A DNA stretch of 64,000 nt from NCBI GenBank assembly GCA_902651635.1, contig CACRSC010000037.1:99468-163467 (forward strand), given 5' to 3'. The position numbers and the translations under genes were made by a program. Source of the stretch: Mastigamoeba balamuthi. Taxonomy: Eukaryota; Evosea; Mastigamoebida; Mastigamoebidae. Under the pieces are notes generated by a model. The model saw only the letters and a list, made by a program, of their open reading frames with translations. It did no database searches and was not told the DNA's origin. Below are positions 43,415 through 54,608 of the stretch, in pieces (position 1 is the first letter of the stretch; the number at the start of each line of letters is the position of its first letter).

Positions 43415-44012
43415 ATGCCGCAGGCGTCCATCGTTGTCAGCGTCTCGGTACCCGAGGCCAAGAGGAAGGAGATCGCCACCCTCGTGCGCCCCACATCCCC
43501 CGAGGGCTCTTTGATTCTGCGCTCCTCGAATATTTTTCGAGATTCGGTTTGAATTCAACTGCTCAGCCAAACTCTGGCGCGCCGGGCAGGCGGCGAACAT
43601 CCTGTCCGAGACCATCGGCAAGCCTATCGACTACTGCATGGCCAACATCGTCGACAACGCCGGCGGCTCAATGGGAGGCTCGAACGGTGCGCCGTCGCTG
43701 TTTTCCAGATCGCAACGTATCTATCGGCAAATTAAAAATATCTGCCACGCTGCTCTGCCGCAGATCCCATCGCGTTCGTCAAGGTGAGCAGCATCGGGCT
43801 GCCCGGCGGCAGCCCCAAGAAGCTGTCCTCGGCATTCTGCAAGATGCTCCACGAGCAGCTGTCGATCGCGAGCGACCGCATCTACCTCGTACGCCTCGCG
43901 CCAAATCACTCAATTGATTTCTCCGGGCTGAAAAGATTCTCCTATCTTCTCCTCGCAGAACTTCGAGGATGTCAAGTCGAGTAACTGGGGCTGGAACGGC
44001 AGCACCTTCTGA
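43415..44012 (+). CDS. MIF: Macrophage migration inhibitory factor (MIF) homologue
   Basis: Four exons (43415-43483, 43590-43686, 43764-43888, 43959-44012) sum to 115 codons, giving 114 aa, the normal MIF size. The N-terminal catalytic Pro follows the start Met (MPQASIVVSVSVPEAKR). Family marks are ILSETIGKPIDYCMANIVDN, GGSMGGSNDPIAFVKVSSIG, the SIGLPGG turn, IASDRIYLNFEDV and the end NWGWNGSTF. It forms a trimer with keto-enol tautomerase activity. There is no CXXC oxidoreductase motif. No signal peptide, as in other MIFs, which leave the cell by a non-classical route. All three introns are AT-rich, the third with CAATTG. Very secure. Confidence 0.95.
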
Positions 44013-44398
44013 GCACCCTTCCCGAGCGGCGTCTGTTTGTGCCCTGCCTGGCTGTGCCCTGTCCCACAAGCAGCGCAACTGCTCTGCGCTCTCCTTGCTT
44101 AAGCAGATTCAATTCACAAATGATACCAACAATGGACCACTCCCGGTTCCCTGTGATGACGAATTTCTCTGTATGCTGAGAGGTGCTCAACCTCTGCTGA
44201 CAAACACAAGGCCGCACCTCGCGGAATGAGGGAATCGGAAACATAAGCCCCAGATATTTTGCGCGCCGCTTGGGGCCCCGAACGTCACGCCCCTACCTTC
44301 CTTTTTTTCCTACCAACGTGGGCACCGGCGGCTATTTCGGCATCCAAGCCCCGCAGCAACCCTCCCCTCCCCACCGACCTTCCGGCACGCGATTCGCC
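44013..44398. other. Intergenic spacer
   Basis: About 385 nt between the MIF gene and the secreted protein gene. Contains the latter's promoter. No gene recognised. Confidence 0.4.
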
Positions 44399-46576
44399 AT
44401 GCCCACAGCTCCCCACACCCTTTTCGCGCTGCTGCTCGCCTCTGCCGCGCTGTGCGGCGCGTCGTACACGCTCGTCGACGCCCCCGAGCGCCTGCAGCAG
44501 CGGCGCCTGCTCCAGCGGTTCCGCGCCGGTTCCGCGGGCACCGCACCGCTCTCGGGCCTCGCGGGCCTCGGGGCGCCCGGCGGCGAGCCCCTCGCTCGCA
44601 TCTGGGACGCCGTGCCCGAGTTCGCGGGCCACTGCAGCCCCGGCGACGCCCCCGCGCAGTGGGAGGACGCCACGTTCGCCTACAGCGTCGTCACCAAGGC
44701 CTCTGGCCGTGACGTCATCCTCGAGTTCCACCTGGTGCGGCGGCGCCCTCCCCCTGAGCGTGGCTGGTGCAACGCGTTTTGCCCGAATCCAAAAACCCGG
44801 TGCGAATCTTAGTGCGGAACTCACCTTTCTCCCTCGGTTTTCCCACTCGGGTTTTCCAGAAGCGGAAGGCGATCGGGGTGGCCTCGTACCTGCTTGTGAC
44901 TGCCGGGGGGCTTCACCTGCACACCTTCGTCCTCGCGGGGACGCACGTCGTGCACCTCAAGTCGCTGACGGACCTCGAGGTACACACAACGCACCACAGC
45001 ACAACACAGCAAACACCAAACACAAGCAAGCACACTACTTATATGCAAACCAGCACATTCAGCAGCAGCAGGGCGCCACACAGAGGGAACCCACAAGATA
45101 TCAGCAGCAGCAAGCACAACCCAAAGCAGCTGCACAACCGCAAACAAGCACATTACTTTTAATGCAACAAGCATAGCGAGTACACACACAGAGAGCCGCT
45201 CTGCTAACAACAGCAAATGTAACAAGCCAAACAACCCACACAACTCCACAAACACTGCAACACACCGCCCCGCTTACATAAATTGAAGAATAGGGGCACG
45301 CAGCGAACAACGCCACTGACACCTTACACACGGGCAGCTCGAGGACGTGGCGCTGGCGGGGGTGAGGGCGTACCGCTTCCACGGCGCCGTGGCGTCTGTG
45401 GAGTCGCTGGCGGAGCTGGCGTGGCTGCTGGTAGCCGTGGCCGAGACCAAAGTCTACACGCCGTGGACCAACGAGCAGAGCCTCGAGTTCATGTCCGAGT
45501 ACCTCGACTACCACATGCAGCGGCGCTCCTCCGACGCCCACACGCTCTCCTCCTCCGACGTCCACCCCGGCGACGTCATCGCCGTGCGCCTGACTCTTTG
45601 TTCCCCCGTCCGTCTCTCAGACGGTTTTCATTACAATTCAGATAATGCGTCTGGACGGACTCGACCCGCTGGTCGCGTGGGTGACAGGGGGGCGGGTGGC
45701 GCACATGGCGATTGTGTGGGAGCTCGAGGGCAGGAAGGTGGTGTGCGAGAGCCAGGCGGCGATGTACTGGCCCGTGAGCGGCATACAGTGCAACGAGTGG
45801 GACCAGTGGGTGCAGTGGGCCGACAAGGCCGAGTACAACGCCGTCCTGATGCCGCTGGCCCCCGAGTACCGCGCGCGCCTCAACGTCTCCGCCGGCGTCG
45901 AGTGGTTCCGCTCGGTCGAGGGCCTGCCCTACGGCTACCAGTCGTTCCTCGCCGCGGGCTTCGACACGATTTACGGGTCGGCCCAATTCAATTGAAACGG
46001 GGCGCGCCAGAAATTCACTCCGCGCGTGGGGGACGCGGGCGCAGGAACCTGCCCAAGCCGCTGAACCCCATGACGCTGGAGCTGTTCGGGGCCGTCACGC
46101 ACGCGTTCGCGGCCAAGGAGGGCTCGGCCATCCTGTGCCAGAGCGTCTCGAAGCGCGTGGGCCTCGCGGAGAACAGCACGTGGCCGCAGGTCCTCGTCGC
46201 GGCCGAGCGCCAGTACGGCACGCTGATGCAGAGCATCATCCAGCCCGAGCGCGCCGACTACACGTACGGGGGCAGCGTGGCCCTCGTCTGCTCGAGCTTC
46301 GCGAGCGAGATGCTGCGCCGCAGCGGCGTGCTGGCGGGCTACGACTTCAACGCCGTCGAGATGACGCCGGCCGACGTGGTGGCGCTGCGCATCTACGACA
46401 GGGCCTACAGCGCCCCCGGGGCGTGCGCGGGCGCCGACCCCGAGAGCGCGGCCGCCGGGTACTGCCAGATCACGGGCAGGTACCGCGTGGACCTCGGGAG
46501 CTCGTTCAACACGTGGCAGCCCCACGACCACATGTCCGAGCACTGCGCCAGCTACGACCGCACGCCGCTGTGCTGA
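44399..46576 (+). CDS. Secreted protein with permuted papain-like (NlpC/P60-YiiX type) core, multi-exon
   Basis: A signal peptide (TLFALLLASAALCGASY) is followed by exons that read VILEFHL, IGVASYLLVTAGGLHLHTFVLAGTHVV and DVALAGVRAYRFHG. A central domain has SSDVHPGDVIAV, then LVAWVTGGRVAHMAIVWELEGRKVVCESQ. The final exon (about 46050-46576) has VALVCSSFASEMLRRSGVL and a Cys-containing end. A GDVI strand, an H followed by a hydrophobic strand (AHMAIV), and a later C-S-x-F helix are the order found in circularly permuted NlpC/P60-like cysteine hydrolases. Function as a peptidase, amidase or acyltransferase is inference. The intron at about 44980-45338 is A/C-rich and the one ending near 46050 contains CAATTG. 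The family is not firmly identified. Confidence 0.6.
44980..45338 (+). repeat. A/C-rich low-complexity intron
   Basis: Long intron dominated by ACACA, CAGCA and AACAC words and nearly free of G-C runs on the plus strand. It differs sharply from the GC-rich exons on either side. Several near-repeats of GCAAGCACA/AACAAGCACA are present. Confidence 0.6.
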
Positions 46577-46750
46577 CCGCGCCGGGCAGCCGCTGGGCGC
46601 AGCTGCGCGAATGAAGGAGGCTTGAGCAGGGCACCCGCGGTCTCTGGGCGCCCCGCCGAATAAATTGATTGAAGAGCTTCGAGACCCTTTGTTGCTCCAT
46701 TGCCGTCGATGCGGGAGGGATGGCTAGGGGCTTGGTGCACGTGAGCGCGG

Positions 46751-48334
46751 TCACCAGGCGGCCTGGCTGCAGTTGCGGTTCTTTTTGTCTGCGTAGTTGG
46801 CCCACGCGCAGTCGTCGTCCGTGAGGCAGCGGCGGTCGCCCACGTGGCACGCTGTGCCGCTGCCGGCCACGCAGTCCCTGGTCCTCGTGCACCCGTGCCA
46901 CCTGGGCGTCGTCCCCAGGTGGAACGGGCCCAGCGGCATGCAGTCGCGCTGCGTGTGGTCCACCGAGTTGGCCCAATCGCAGTCGCCGTCTGTGAGGCAG
47001 CGGCGGTCCCCGACCCTGCAGAAGTGCTCGCTGCCCTCCGACGTCGCACACTCCTTGCTGGCCGTGCAGCCCTCCCACGGCCCCGCGTGCCCGCTGTCCT
47101 CGGGCAGCACTGGCGACCTCACGGCGACGGCCCACTTGGACGCGATGCTGCAGGCGTTGCGGCCGCGGCGCAGGCGGAAGAAGCCCTTCTCGCCCCAGTC
47201 GGCGCCCCACGAGTTCTTGAGCACCCACGTGTCCCGCGTGTACCCCACGATGAGCGCCGCGTGGTTCACGTCGCCCGTGCAGTTACCGTCGGGCTCGATG
47301 ATGCCGCCGGTGTAGTGCTGCAGGACCCCGGCGTTGATCGAGGCGATGAGGGCGCCGTACGTGACGACGCCCTCTGCCAGCTCCATGCCCTCGCCCTCGT
47401 CGGGCTTGATCATGCCCCACATGTCCAGCGTGGCGCGCGTTCTGTGCTCGTTCCTGCACTCGCCCTGGTCGCCGTTGGGCCTGTAGGGGTACAGCACCTC
47501 CTCGGGCAGGCCGCCCTGCTCGCCGATGCTCTGCAGGGCCAGCACGGGGCTGCCGCCGCTGCAGTCGCCCGCGTGGGAGCACTCGCGGACGGCCTGCTCC
47601 GAGAGGTCGAGGCCGATGCCGTTGGCCTTGAACCACGCCGTCTCGAGGGCCGCCACGGCAGCGAAGGCCCAGAAGTCGTGGCAGCCCTGCTTCCTCACGG
47701 GCGTCACGAAGGGCGACGAGTACTCTGCGGGAACCGGCTGCCTGAGGGCGCGCCCCAGGGAGGCGTTGGGGAGAAGCAGCTCCTCATTCGCGAGGGTCTG
47801 CGAGAGGAACGCGCTGGCCCACTCGTCCTCGCTCATGTCCGAGAACTGAGCACAGCGCACAACGCCCCACAACAGAAGGAAACACAACGCCGTAAGGCCA
47901 GCGAGGGGGTGGTGGGCAAGGATTGGACAGAGGTAGCCACAAGGGGCTCGCTATGGCACGTGCCTTGTTGACGGCGAAGGTGGCAGCGGGGTGGCGTGCG
48001 TTGATCTCGTCGATGGCCCTCAGCGACCGCGAAAACACCTCCAGGCGCCTCTGCTCTGCGCCCCATCCATCGACGTCAGGCACGCGGCATGGGTGAGTCT
48101 GGGCAGGGCAGAGGCAGCAGCAGCAGGGAGGTGCGCACCCTCTGCAGCGGTGGCGTAGGACTTGGCGTATGTCTCCTTGAACCTCGCCTGCCAGTGCAAT
48201 CGGGTCAGCCGTGAAAACCGTCGAGACTCGGGGTGGTCCGGGCGCACAAACGCTTGGCTGTCGTGCAGCGCAGCAGAGACGCTGCACAGAACGGCGAGGG
48301 CGATCGCAATGGCTATGGCTGGAGAAGACGTCAT
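46751..48334 (-). CDS. Papain-like (C1A) pseudo-peptidase 2 with Cys-rich C-terminal repeats
   Basis: Four exons (48334-48248, 48187-48139, 48055-47964, 47845-46751) give 440 aa with the same exon lengths as copy 1 except for the first. The signal peptide differs (MTSSPAIAIAIALAVLCSVSAAL). From exon 2 to the stop it is nearly identical to 28661-30097, introns included. It again has GCHDFWAFAA, so the catalytic Cys is replaced by Phe, while Gln, His (NHAALIVGY) and Asn (NSWGADWG) are kept. Changes cluster in the mid region (AVRECSHAGDCSGG for FVRDCTYAGDCSDG) and at the very end (ADKKNRNCSQAAW). It keeps the same GC intron donor. Inactive as a peptidase by inference; a binding or inhibitor-like role is possible. 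Confidence 0.88.
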
Positions 48335-48696
48335 TGGGTGCACTTCCTGCTGTGCGGCGCCTGACGAGTTGTGAAGGCGCCACGAAACCGAAACGAAATC
48401 CGGTGCCCCAAGAAAAAATCCAGGGGGGCGCGCCCATACTGATGTCATCACAGTCCTCAGCCACCGACCCACTACTTCCGCTGTCACAGCATTCCTGCAG
48501 ATGGCTGCCCACCTATGTGCTGGCTGTTGCGAGTATGACCTCGTGCAGAGGTAAAGGCGGAGGATAAGGGCCTCTCCTGGCCAGAGCCTTGCCCCGTCTG
48601 CCACCCTCCAGGGCAGTCTGGGGAGGAGCATTTGAAACTCCGTTGTTCGACAATCTCTGACGCTTTGTTAGACTCTGGGTGGCCATTTGCGCGCCG
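48335..48696. other. Spacer between papain-like gene 2 and YOS1
   Basis: About 360 nt. It holds the 5' flank of the papain-like gene and the 3' flank of YOS1. No resemblance to the 5' flank of papain-like gene 1 is seen beyond the gene itself. No gene. Confidence 0.4.
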
Positions 48697-49150
48697 TCAG
48701 CCCAGGATGAGCACGAGCAGTATCGACACCACGTTGACCACAATCAGCGGAACTGCAGATGAAAATCGGTCAATGGGTGTGCTGAGAATCAGAAACGGCA
48801 CCCCCCGAAAGGGGAATTTCAAAAAAAAAGATACAAAAGGGACGGCGGCCGTCCAGCATCGGCGGTGACGTGTGCGGTGACGCAACTGCGGACGAGGACG
48901 CGGAGCGAGTGGTAGAGCATCAGCAGCCGCTTCTTCTCGCTCACACGGCCGTCCGGCATAGCTACGTTCTCGGGGTTGCCCCACCCGACTGCGGGGGGCG
49001 TGTGCGTGTGAGAGCGATGACGTGGCGCCGACGACGGCCCCGGGGGGCAGGCGGCGCACTCCGGGAGAGGAACCGCTCGTTGTTGAGGACGCAGAGCGCG
49101 TTTACGAAGAGGAGAACCGAGAGGAGCAGGCTGCCGAGCGTGAACGCCAT
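48697..49150 (-). CDS. YOS1: Yos1/IER3IP1-like ER-Golgi transport protein
   Basis: Three exons (49150-49060, 48988-48887, 48752-48697) sum to 83 codons, giving 82 aa, identical in length to human IER3IP1. The N-terminus MAFTLGSLLLSVLLFVNALCVLNNERFL, the IGWG motif made by the first splice junction, and the C-terminal LVRIPLIVVNVVSILLVLILG with its TM helix match the family throughout. Yos1 is a small membrane subunit of the Yip1-Yif1 complex needed for COPII vesicle transport from ER to Golgi. The parts are too short to be noticed as single frames. Very secure. Confidence 0.95.
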
Positions 49151-49408
49151 CTGCGGGTCGCCGCGGTGGAAGTGGGAGAGATACGCGCCGCTTGAGTTGT
49201 TTGTGCCGTCTCCCGGACCACGCGGCAGCGCGGAAAAATCACGCCGAGAAGATGCGCGGATCTCGGGAGATTCTGGTTTTCCCGGATATCTCGCGTAAAT
49301 ATCGCGGCTTCTTCATTGAATAGCCCTTGGGCGTTGTGCGCCGCCGACGCCACGCCTACCCGCTCCTCAGCAGCGATCGCCACAGGGGCGTAGCGGTGGG
49401 ACAGACCC
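49151..49408. other. Divergent spacer between YOS1 and TEX2-like genes
   Basis: About 260 nt holding both promoters. AT-rich in the middle with several CGCG/GATATC-type words. No named element. Confidence 0.35.
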
Positions 49409-51590
49409 ATGGGCGCCGTCGCTGTCGTCCTCGCGTTTCTCGCGGGCGCGCTGGCCGCGCTGGTCGCCGTCGTCTGCGCCGCGTGGGCTCTGCTCCTGCG
49501 CCTCAGCTCCGAGGACCCCCAGCCCCGTGTCCCGCGCACCCCGCCAGACCCCGTCTCTGTGCGCCCTCGTACCGTCGTGCAGTTGATGCGACCTTTGCTG
49601 CTGACGTGGCAGATTTCTGTTTCGCTGTGATTCTGACGTGGCGGTATATTTCTTGGTATCTCGATATCTCGCCTGGGCTGTACGGCTGGGCGCCTGCGCA
49701 GGACGACGAGGTCAGGACGTGGGTGCGATTGCACTCGACCAAGCCCAGGGACACGGCCGCCGCGGCGTCTGGGCCGCAGCTGGTGGCGTCGCTCAAGGGC
49801 GGCATCCTGTTCATCTTCCAGAACGAGAAGGTGCGTTTCTAGAAACGCCACGTCATCGAGATTCCCCGGCACGTCACGGCTATATTCACCCCCCCCCCCC
49901 CGGATGACGCGGGCAGTCAACGACGTGCCAGCACCTGTTCAACATGACTGAGGGCTTCACCGTCGAGCTGGGCCGCACGCACCGAACGCACTGGCACCGC
50001 TCCAACAGCGTCCGCCTGACGCACCCCACCCGCCGCGAGCTCCTCCCCAACAACTGGTACCCTTCCCCCGCCACGTCACCGCCCGGGAACGGCAATTTCC
50101 ATCACCACGTCAACAGCCGGCCAAGAAATGCCTGCGCCACGTCAGCTGACACCGACCCATCACCACCCACGCGCAGGGCCGAGTGCTTCCTGACGTTCGA
50201 GACGGCCAAGGAGCTGGAGAGGTGGTACCACCTGCTGGCGTGCGCGGGGCAGCCCGAGGGGCAGCGGGAGCAGCAGCGTGCGCGGGAGGACTTTGGGCCG
50301 CAGAGCCAGCCGCAGGGCGGGGGCCTGCGCGACGCCCTCAACGCGCTGGTGGCGCGCGCGTGGTACGCGCTGCACCGCGACGCGGTGGTGCTGGGCGCCC
50401 TGCGGGCCAAGATCGACAAGAAGCTGTCGCGGCTGAAGCTGCCGCCCGTCGTCGTGGGCCTCCGCGTGCGCGACTTTGACATCGGGCCGCACCTGCCGCG
50501 CGTGGCCGACGCCCGCCTGGTGGCCCTGGGCCCGCGCGGGGAGCTCGAGATCGACGCCGACGTCGACTACGCCGGGGGGTTCGCCCTGGCGCTCGAGTGC
50601 GCCGTGGCCGTGGGCATCCCCATGACCAGCAAGCAGCTCGCCTGCCCGCTGACGCTGCGCGTGCGCGCGGGCGCGGGGTCGGCGCGGCTGCGGCTGGCCA
50701 TGCACGCCCCGCCGGCGCGCTGCCTCTGGTTCGGCTTCCACGCGGTGCCCGACGCCGGCGTCGAGCTCTCGACGCAGATCGGCAGCGCCGCGGGCGCACA
50801 CGCGCAGCTCTCGCTGGCTGCGCTGCCGCCGCGCGTCGTCGAGACGATCGTCGCCAAGCTGCGCGCAGAGATCCGCGAGCTCTTTGTGCTCCCCAACATG
50901 GAGGACATCCCCATCCCCGACCCCGCCCGCCGGGCCCGCAAGCGCGCCGCCCGTCTTGCCGCCGCCGAGCTTGCTGCAGCCGACGCCGCCGCCGCTGCCG
51001 CAGCTGCAGCAGTCGCGGAGAGCCCGCAGGCGTCGCCGTCTGGGAGCCCGCCGCTGGGGCCCACCACGCCTGGCGCTGGTGCCGCCCGCTTGTGCGTGTC
51101 GCAGCCGGCGCAGAGGCCGCCGCATGCGGAGAGGGCGTCGGCACCGCCAGCGCCGGCGGCGGCTGCGATGAGGTCGTCGGCCGAGTCGTCGCCGCCCCGC
51201 AGCGGCAGCCCCACGCACACGCCGCCGACGCGGCACGCGCGGGCGTGCAGCGACGCCTGCGACCACAAGCCGCCCCCGCTGCCGCTCCTGCACAGCGCCC
51301 AGGGCGGCCACACGCTGCCGTCGCCCCGCGTCATGGACCCGGGCGCCACCGCCCCGCCCTCGCCCTCGTCCGCGGCCGCTGCCGCCGCTGCCGAGAGCGC
51401 GCCGCCGCCGGTGCCCAGCAGGCTCGCCAAGTTCCTGCGCAGGGCAGCGCCCCCTCCGCCCACGCACCAGCAGGGGGCGTCTCCGCCCACTGGGACTGCG
51501 CCGCCACCGCCGCAGCAGCAGCCACCGCAGCCGCCAGGGGCGGGAGGGCACGTGGGGTCGGTGCTGGCATTGGCGGCGATTGACATGTGA
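49409..51590 (+). CDS. SMP-domain lipid-transfer protein (TEX2/Nvj2-like)
   Basis: MGAVAVVLAFLAGALAALVAVVCAAWALLLRL is an N-terminal ER anchor. Short exons follow with GLYGWAPAQDDEVRTWVRL, GGILFIFQNEK, MTEGFTVELGR and SNSVRLTHPTRRELLPNN, which look like a split PH-like domain, completed by ECFLTFETAKELERWYHLL. An SMP domain (about 50330-50930) runs from ALNALVARAWYALHRD through GALRAKIDKKLSRLKLPPVVVGLRVRDFDIGP, ELEIDADVDYAGGFALAL, to the conserved end FVLPNMEDIPIPDP. Nvj2/TEX2 proteins move lipids at ER contact sites. The C-terminal 220 aa are Pro/Ala/Ser-rich low complexity. It is the last GC-rich gene before the compositional break. Confidence 0.8.
50121..50142 (+). repeat. Shared intron word (TEX2-like gene)
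   Basis: Identical to the word at 32380-32401 in an LSM14 intron. Contains AAGAAATGCCTGCGCCACGT followed by CAGCTGAC here. Confidence 0.7.
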
Positions 51591-54500
51591 TGCCACTTGA
51601 ACAGCTGCGTGAATTTGCCCGACCTTGCTTGTGGACTGAGGGAGAGGCATTCCCCCTTTTTTTGCATGAACGTGTGAACGTGAATGTGTGCCTTTGTTTT
51701 GACCTGAGGCTTTGGGAGCACGTCAGTATTATCCCAGGTTCTGATAAGGTAAAAGGATGCCCTCATAATACAATCTTGTCCTTTTGATCAACTGAATGGC
51801 GCATGGCTCATAACTGGTGGGCGGGGATTGCAGCCAAGTATTTGCCATTGGTTCATGCCCTTATTATCATAAATGATTGGCAGTTAGCAGTTGGAAAAAT
51901 ACTCTTAAGAAGGGAAAAAAACTCATAGTGAAAATGATGTCTTTCAGGGGTATTGAGTTGCAGGATGCAGCAGGAGGATGTGAAAGGAAGTGTGAAGGAA
52001 ATCTGGAGAGGGAAAGGTGTTCCTGAGATGGACAAAATGTCGGAAGCCATGAAAAAATGGGGAAGATAGGCTCTCAAAAAGTGAAAAGATGTGCCTGTCC
52101 TTTTCAAAATGGATAGTTCTAACATGACACGGCATCGTGTTTGAATTATTGATCAAAAGGGTGAAAGGGGAGGGGGTGATGAGTCACAGAGTAGACATTT
52201 TTCAAAGGACTAAAACCCATCACAGTAGCCAGTGTGAAATCAATTTTTGTAAGAATGAAAGCAGAGGTAGAAGCAAAGAGTGAATACAAGCTCAGACAGA
52301 TAGGGCAACACAGTAATGGGGGAGAAACCTCTGGGTGATCTGGTGGACTTCACACAAGCCCGCTGAATCTGTGACATCAGACCACCCTTCTCATATTGTT
52401 CAAAGAGAGCCAGGTCCTGTTGACGTGACAGTTGTATGGTTCTTAATATGCAGCATGGCAGAATTCACATTCCAGGATGCCCAGAAATTCATTCTGGTGC
52501 CACGTGATCATTATTATGATAACAAGACACAAAACGTGCTCAGTCCAGTAAGGTTGGAGATCTGGGAGGGAAGAGCAAGAAAGGAAGAAAGACTGTATGC
52601 AAGACATATTATATTATACCTCATCTGTGCTCTCGTGGCCACCAGTCAATGAAATAGAGTATTATTATTCATTACAACATGGTTTTGAATTCAAGCAATC
52701 ATGTTCAGAGAGCCCTTCTTGAAGCATTTGTTGCCTGTCTTCAGTGTACACTGTGCCCAGGAGGTCGTATGATCCAGAGAGCCAGGAGATGTGCTGAAAG
52801 AAGCTGAGGAAAGACTCAGCTTCTGTCCTCTCAGTGTGCTGAAGAATATGCTCTTCAAGATTGTGAACTTCTAATCAGTTTTCTTTACTGACTGAGCCTG
52901 AGTAAATGCAGGCATATAACAGTGCAATGATGTCACAGAATCAGAAGTGCATAATCTGTAAAGCAAACCACATTCATTTGAAGCCAGGGACCAAACTGAG
53001 CCATTGCAGAGAGATGGCCACATGAGCAGTTGCCATCACCCAGAGAAGAGGAAGTAACATCAGAAAGGTGATCTGCTCTCTGGTATTACGTATTTAAATA
53101 AGAATGTTCATTTCTTTAGATATTCAGATCTCTTTTGTTTTAGAAAGGAAGCTGAAGATAATAAAAATGATATGATTTGATTTTTTTGAGTCTCCAATAA
53201 TATGCAGGCCTGAAAATGTGTAGAAAAGAAGCCAAGATGGAACTATGTTTACAGGCGCCCACTGGAGCAGATAGCTCAGAGTGCAGTGAGTAAAGCCACG
53301 CCCAATTCATATGTCGATGTTACAGTCAAGGTATTGTGCAGTTTCAATATACTTTTATTAATAATCTCACTGTGCTGAGGTTTTTTGATATTTTTCTCAT
53401 ACTGCTGAAAGCCGTAGGTTCCAAACTGCTGAGCAGCTGATATCTATCTCGCACTGGGGTGGAGACTGAAGGAGCTACAGGTGGAAGAGACAGCACTGGA
53501 CCAGTGCAGGCAGCTGCTGCAAGTGGAAGAATTCCCTGAGATAAAATGTGATTTCAATGAAATGCAAACAGCTTTGTATGCCTACAACAATGAAAAAGAA
53601 ATTGAAGTGAAAAATCGTTTCCCACAAACATTTCTGCTCAAAGGATTTAAAGGCAAAATAATCTGGGTTGATGTACAGTTTTTCTGCTTCAAAGTGAAAA
53701 TTCACTTTTTGCCTACCGGTTGTGGTCACAAACAAACCACAAATCTGAATATTTTCAGGCCATTGCCATTGCACAGCCCAGGTACAAGCAGCACAAGTTC
53801 TATAATGGTATGTACAAGGAAGAAGCACATGGTTAAGATACAGAAAACGGTCTACATGGCTTTCCTGTCCACCTAAGCATTGCCATCCTGGCACTGTTCA
53901 TTGCTGCTGCTGGGCCACAGCTGCTGGCATGGGCACCTGGTGACTGCTTACAATCACTGCAGCCACCCTTCTTGTCTGAATGTTCCACAGATACTTGATA
54001 TTCCTCAGACGTGGTGACGTGTGTGTGTAATTAAGAATGTAGAAGTTTTTTGTGTGCATGAATTTCGAAAATCCTGAATGTCTCAGACATTCCGGACCAG
54101 TGCTGAAGTTGGGGTTGAAAGACCATTCATTACTCACTACATCCTGAAGGCATCCAATGTACATCCGCAGCTGTTCCTGTCAGTGGTGCTCATGCGGTCA
54201 GCGCTGGTGCACCCTAAAAGATGACAATCGGTCCTGATAGTGGTTGGTATTAAGAGAGAAGAGTGGCTTCAGCAACTGCAAGAGGTCCTGCATAGAGCGG
54301 GCACCAACCCCAGAAGGGAGAGCAATATGCAGAAGAGATGTGAAACGAGGTGGTGGCATTGTCATTAGTGGCTGGGCTGCTGTCCTCGTCAGAACCTGCA
54401 GTTGTAGTGATTGTAAAGCACGAGCCTCTGCTCGTCCGATGTCCACCCTGCACTATGGATGATGGTCACATTGTGGATCTACTCAGGATCTCGATCCTCG

Positions 54501-54608
54501 GTCAGGTATCTTGGGGGTCCTTGGATTACATTATTCACTTCTTGCCTCCATCAAGAGAGCCTCTCTTACCCCCCCTCTCTTTTTTTAAAAAAGAGCAATC
54601 TGCCAATC
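51591..54608. other. AT-richer region without recognisable genes
   Basis: Three kilobases of distinctly lower GC than the preceding 51 kb. Frames are short and broken on both strands. The only moderately long one is 53481-53876 (+). I see no tRNA, array or clear repeat, only A-rich stretches. It could be decayed transposon sequence. Confidence 0.5.
53481..53876 (+). CDS. Hypothetical ORF, 131 aa, uncertain
   Basis: Frame starting MEETALDQCRQLLQVEEFPEIKC, with AYNNEKEIEVKNRFPQTFLLKGFKGKIIWVDVQFFCFKVKI in the middle. Composition is protein-like, but I recognise no domain. The antisense strand is also open (139 aa), which weakens the case. May be chance or a decayed element. Confidence 0.2.
   Translation: MEETALDQCRQLLQVEEFPEIKCDFNEMQTALYAYNNEKEIEVKNRFPQTFLLKGFKGKIIWVDVQFFCFKVKIHFLPTGCGHKQTTNLNIFRPLPLHSPGTSSTSSIMVCTRKKHMVKIQKTVYMAFLST

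Noticed and set aside
51591-54608. Small host genes in the AT-richer stretch
   Set aside because: Frames are short, overlap on both strands and show no motif or splice pattern.
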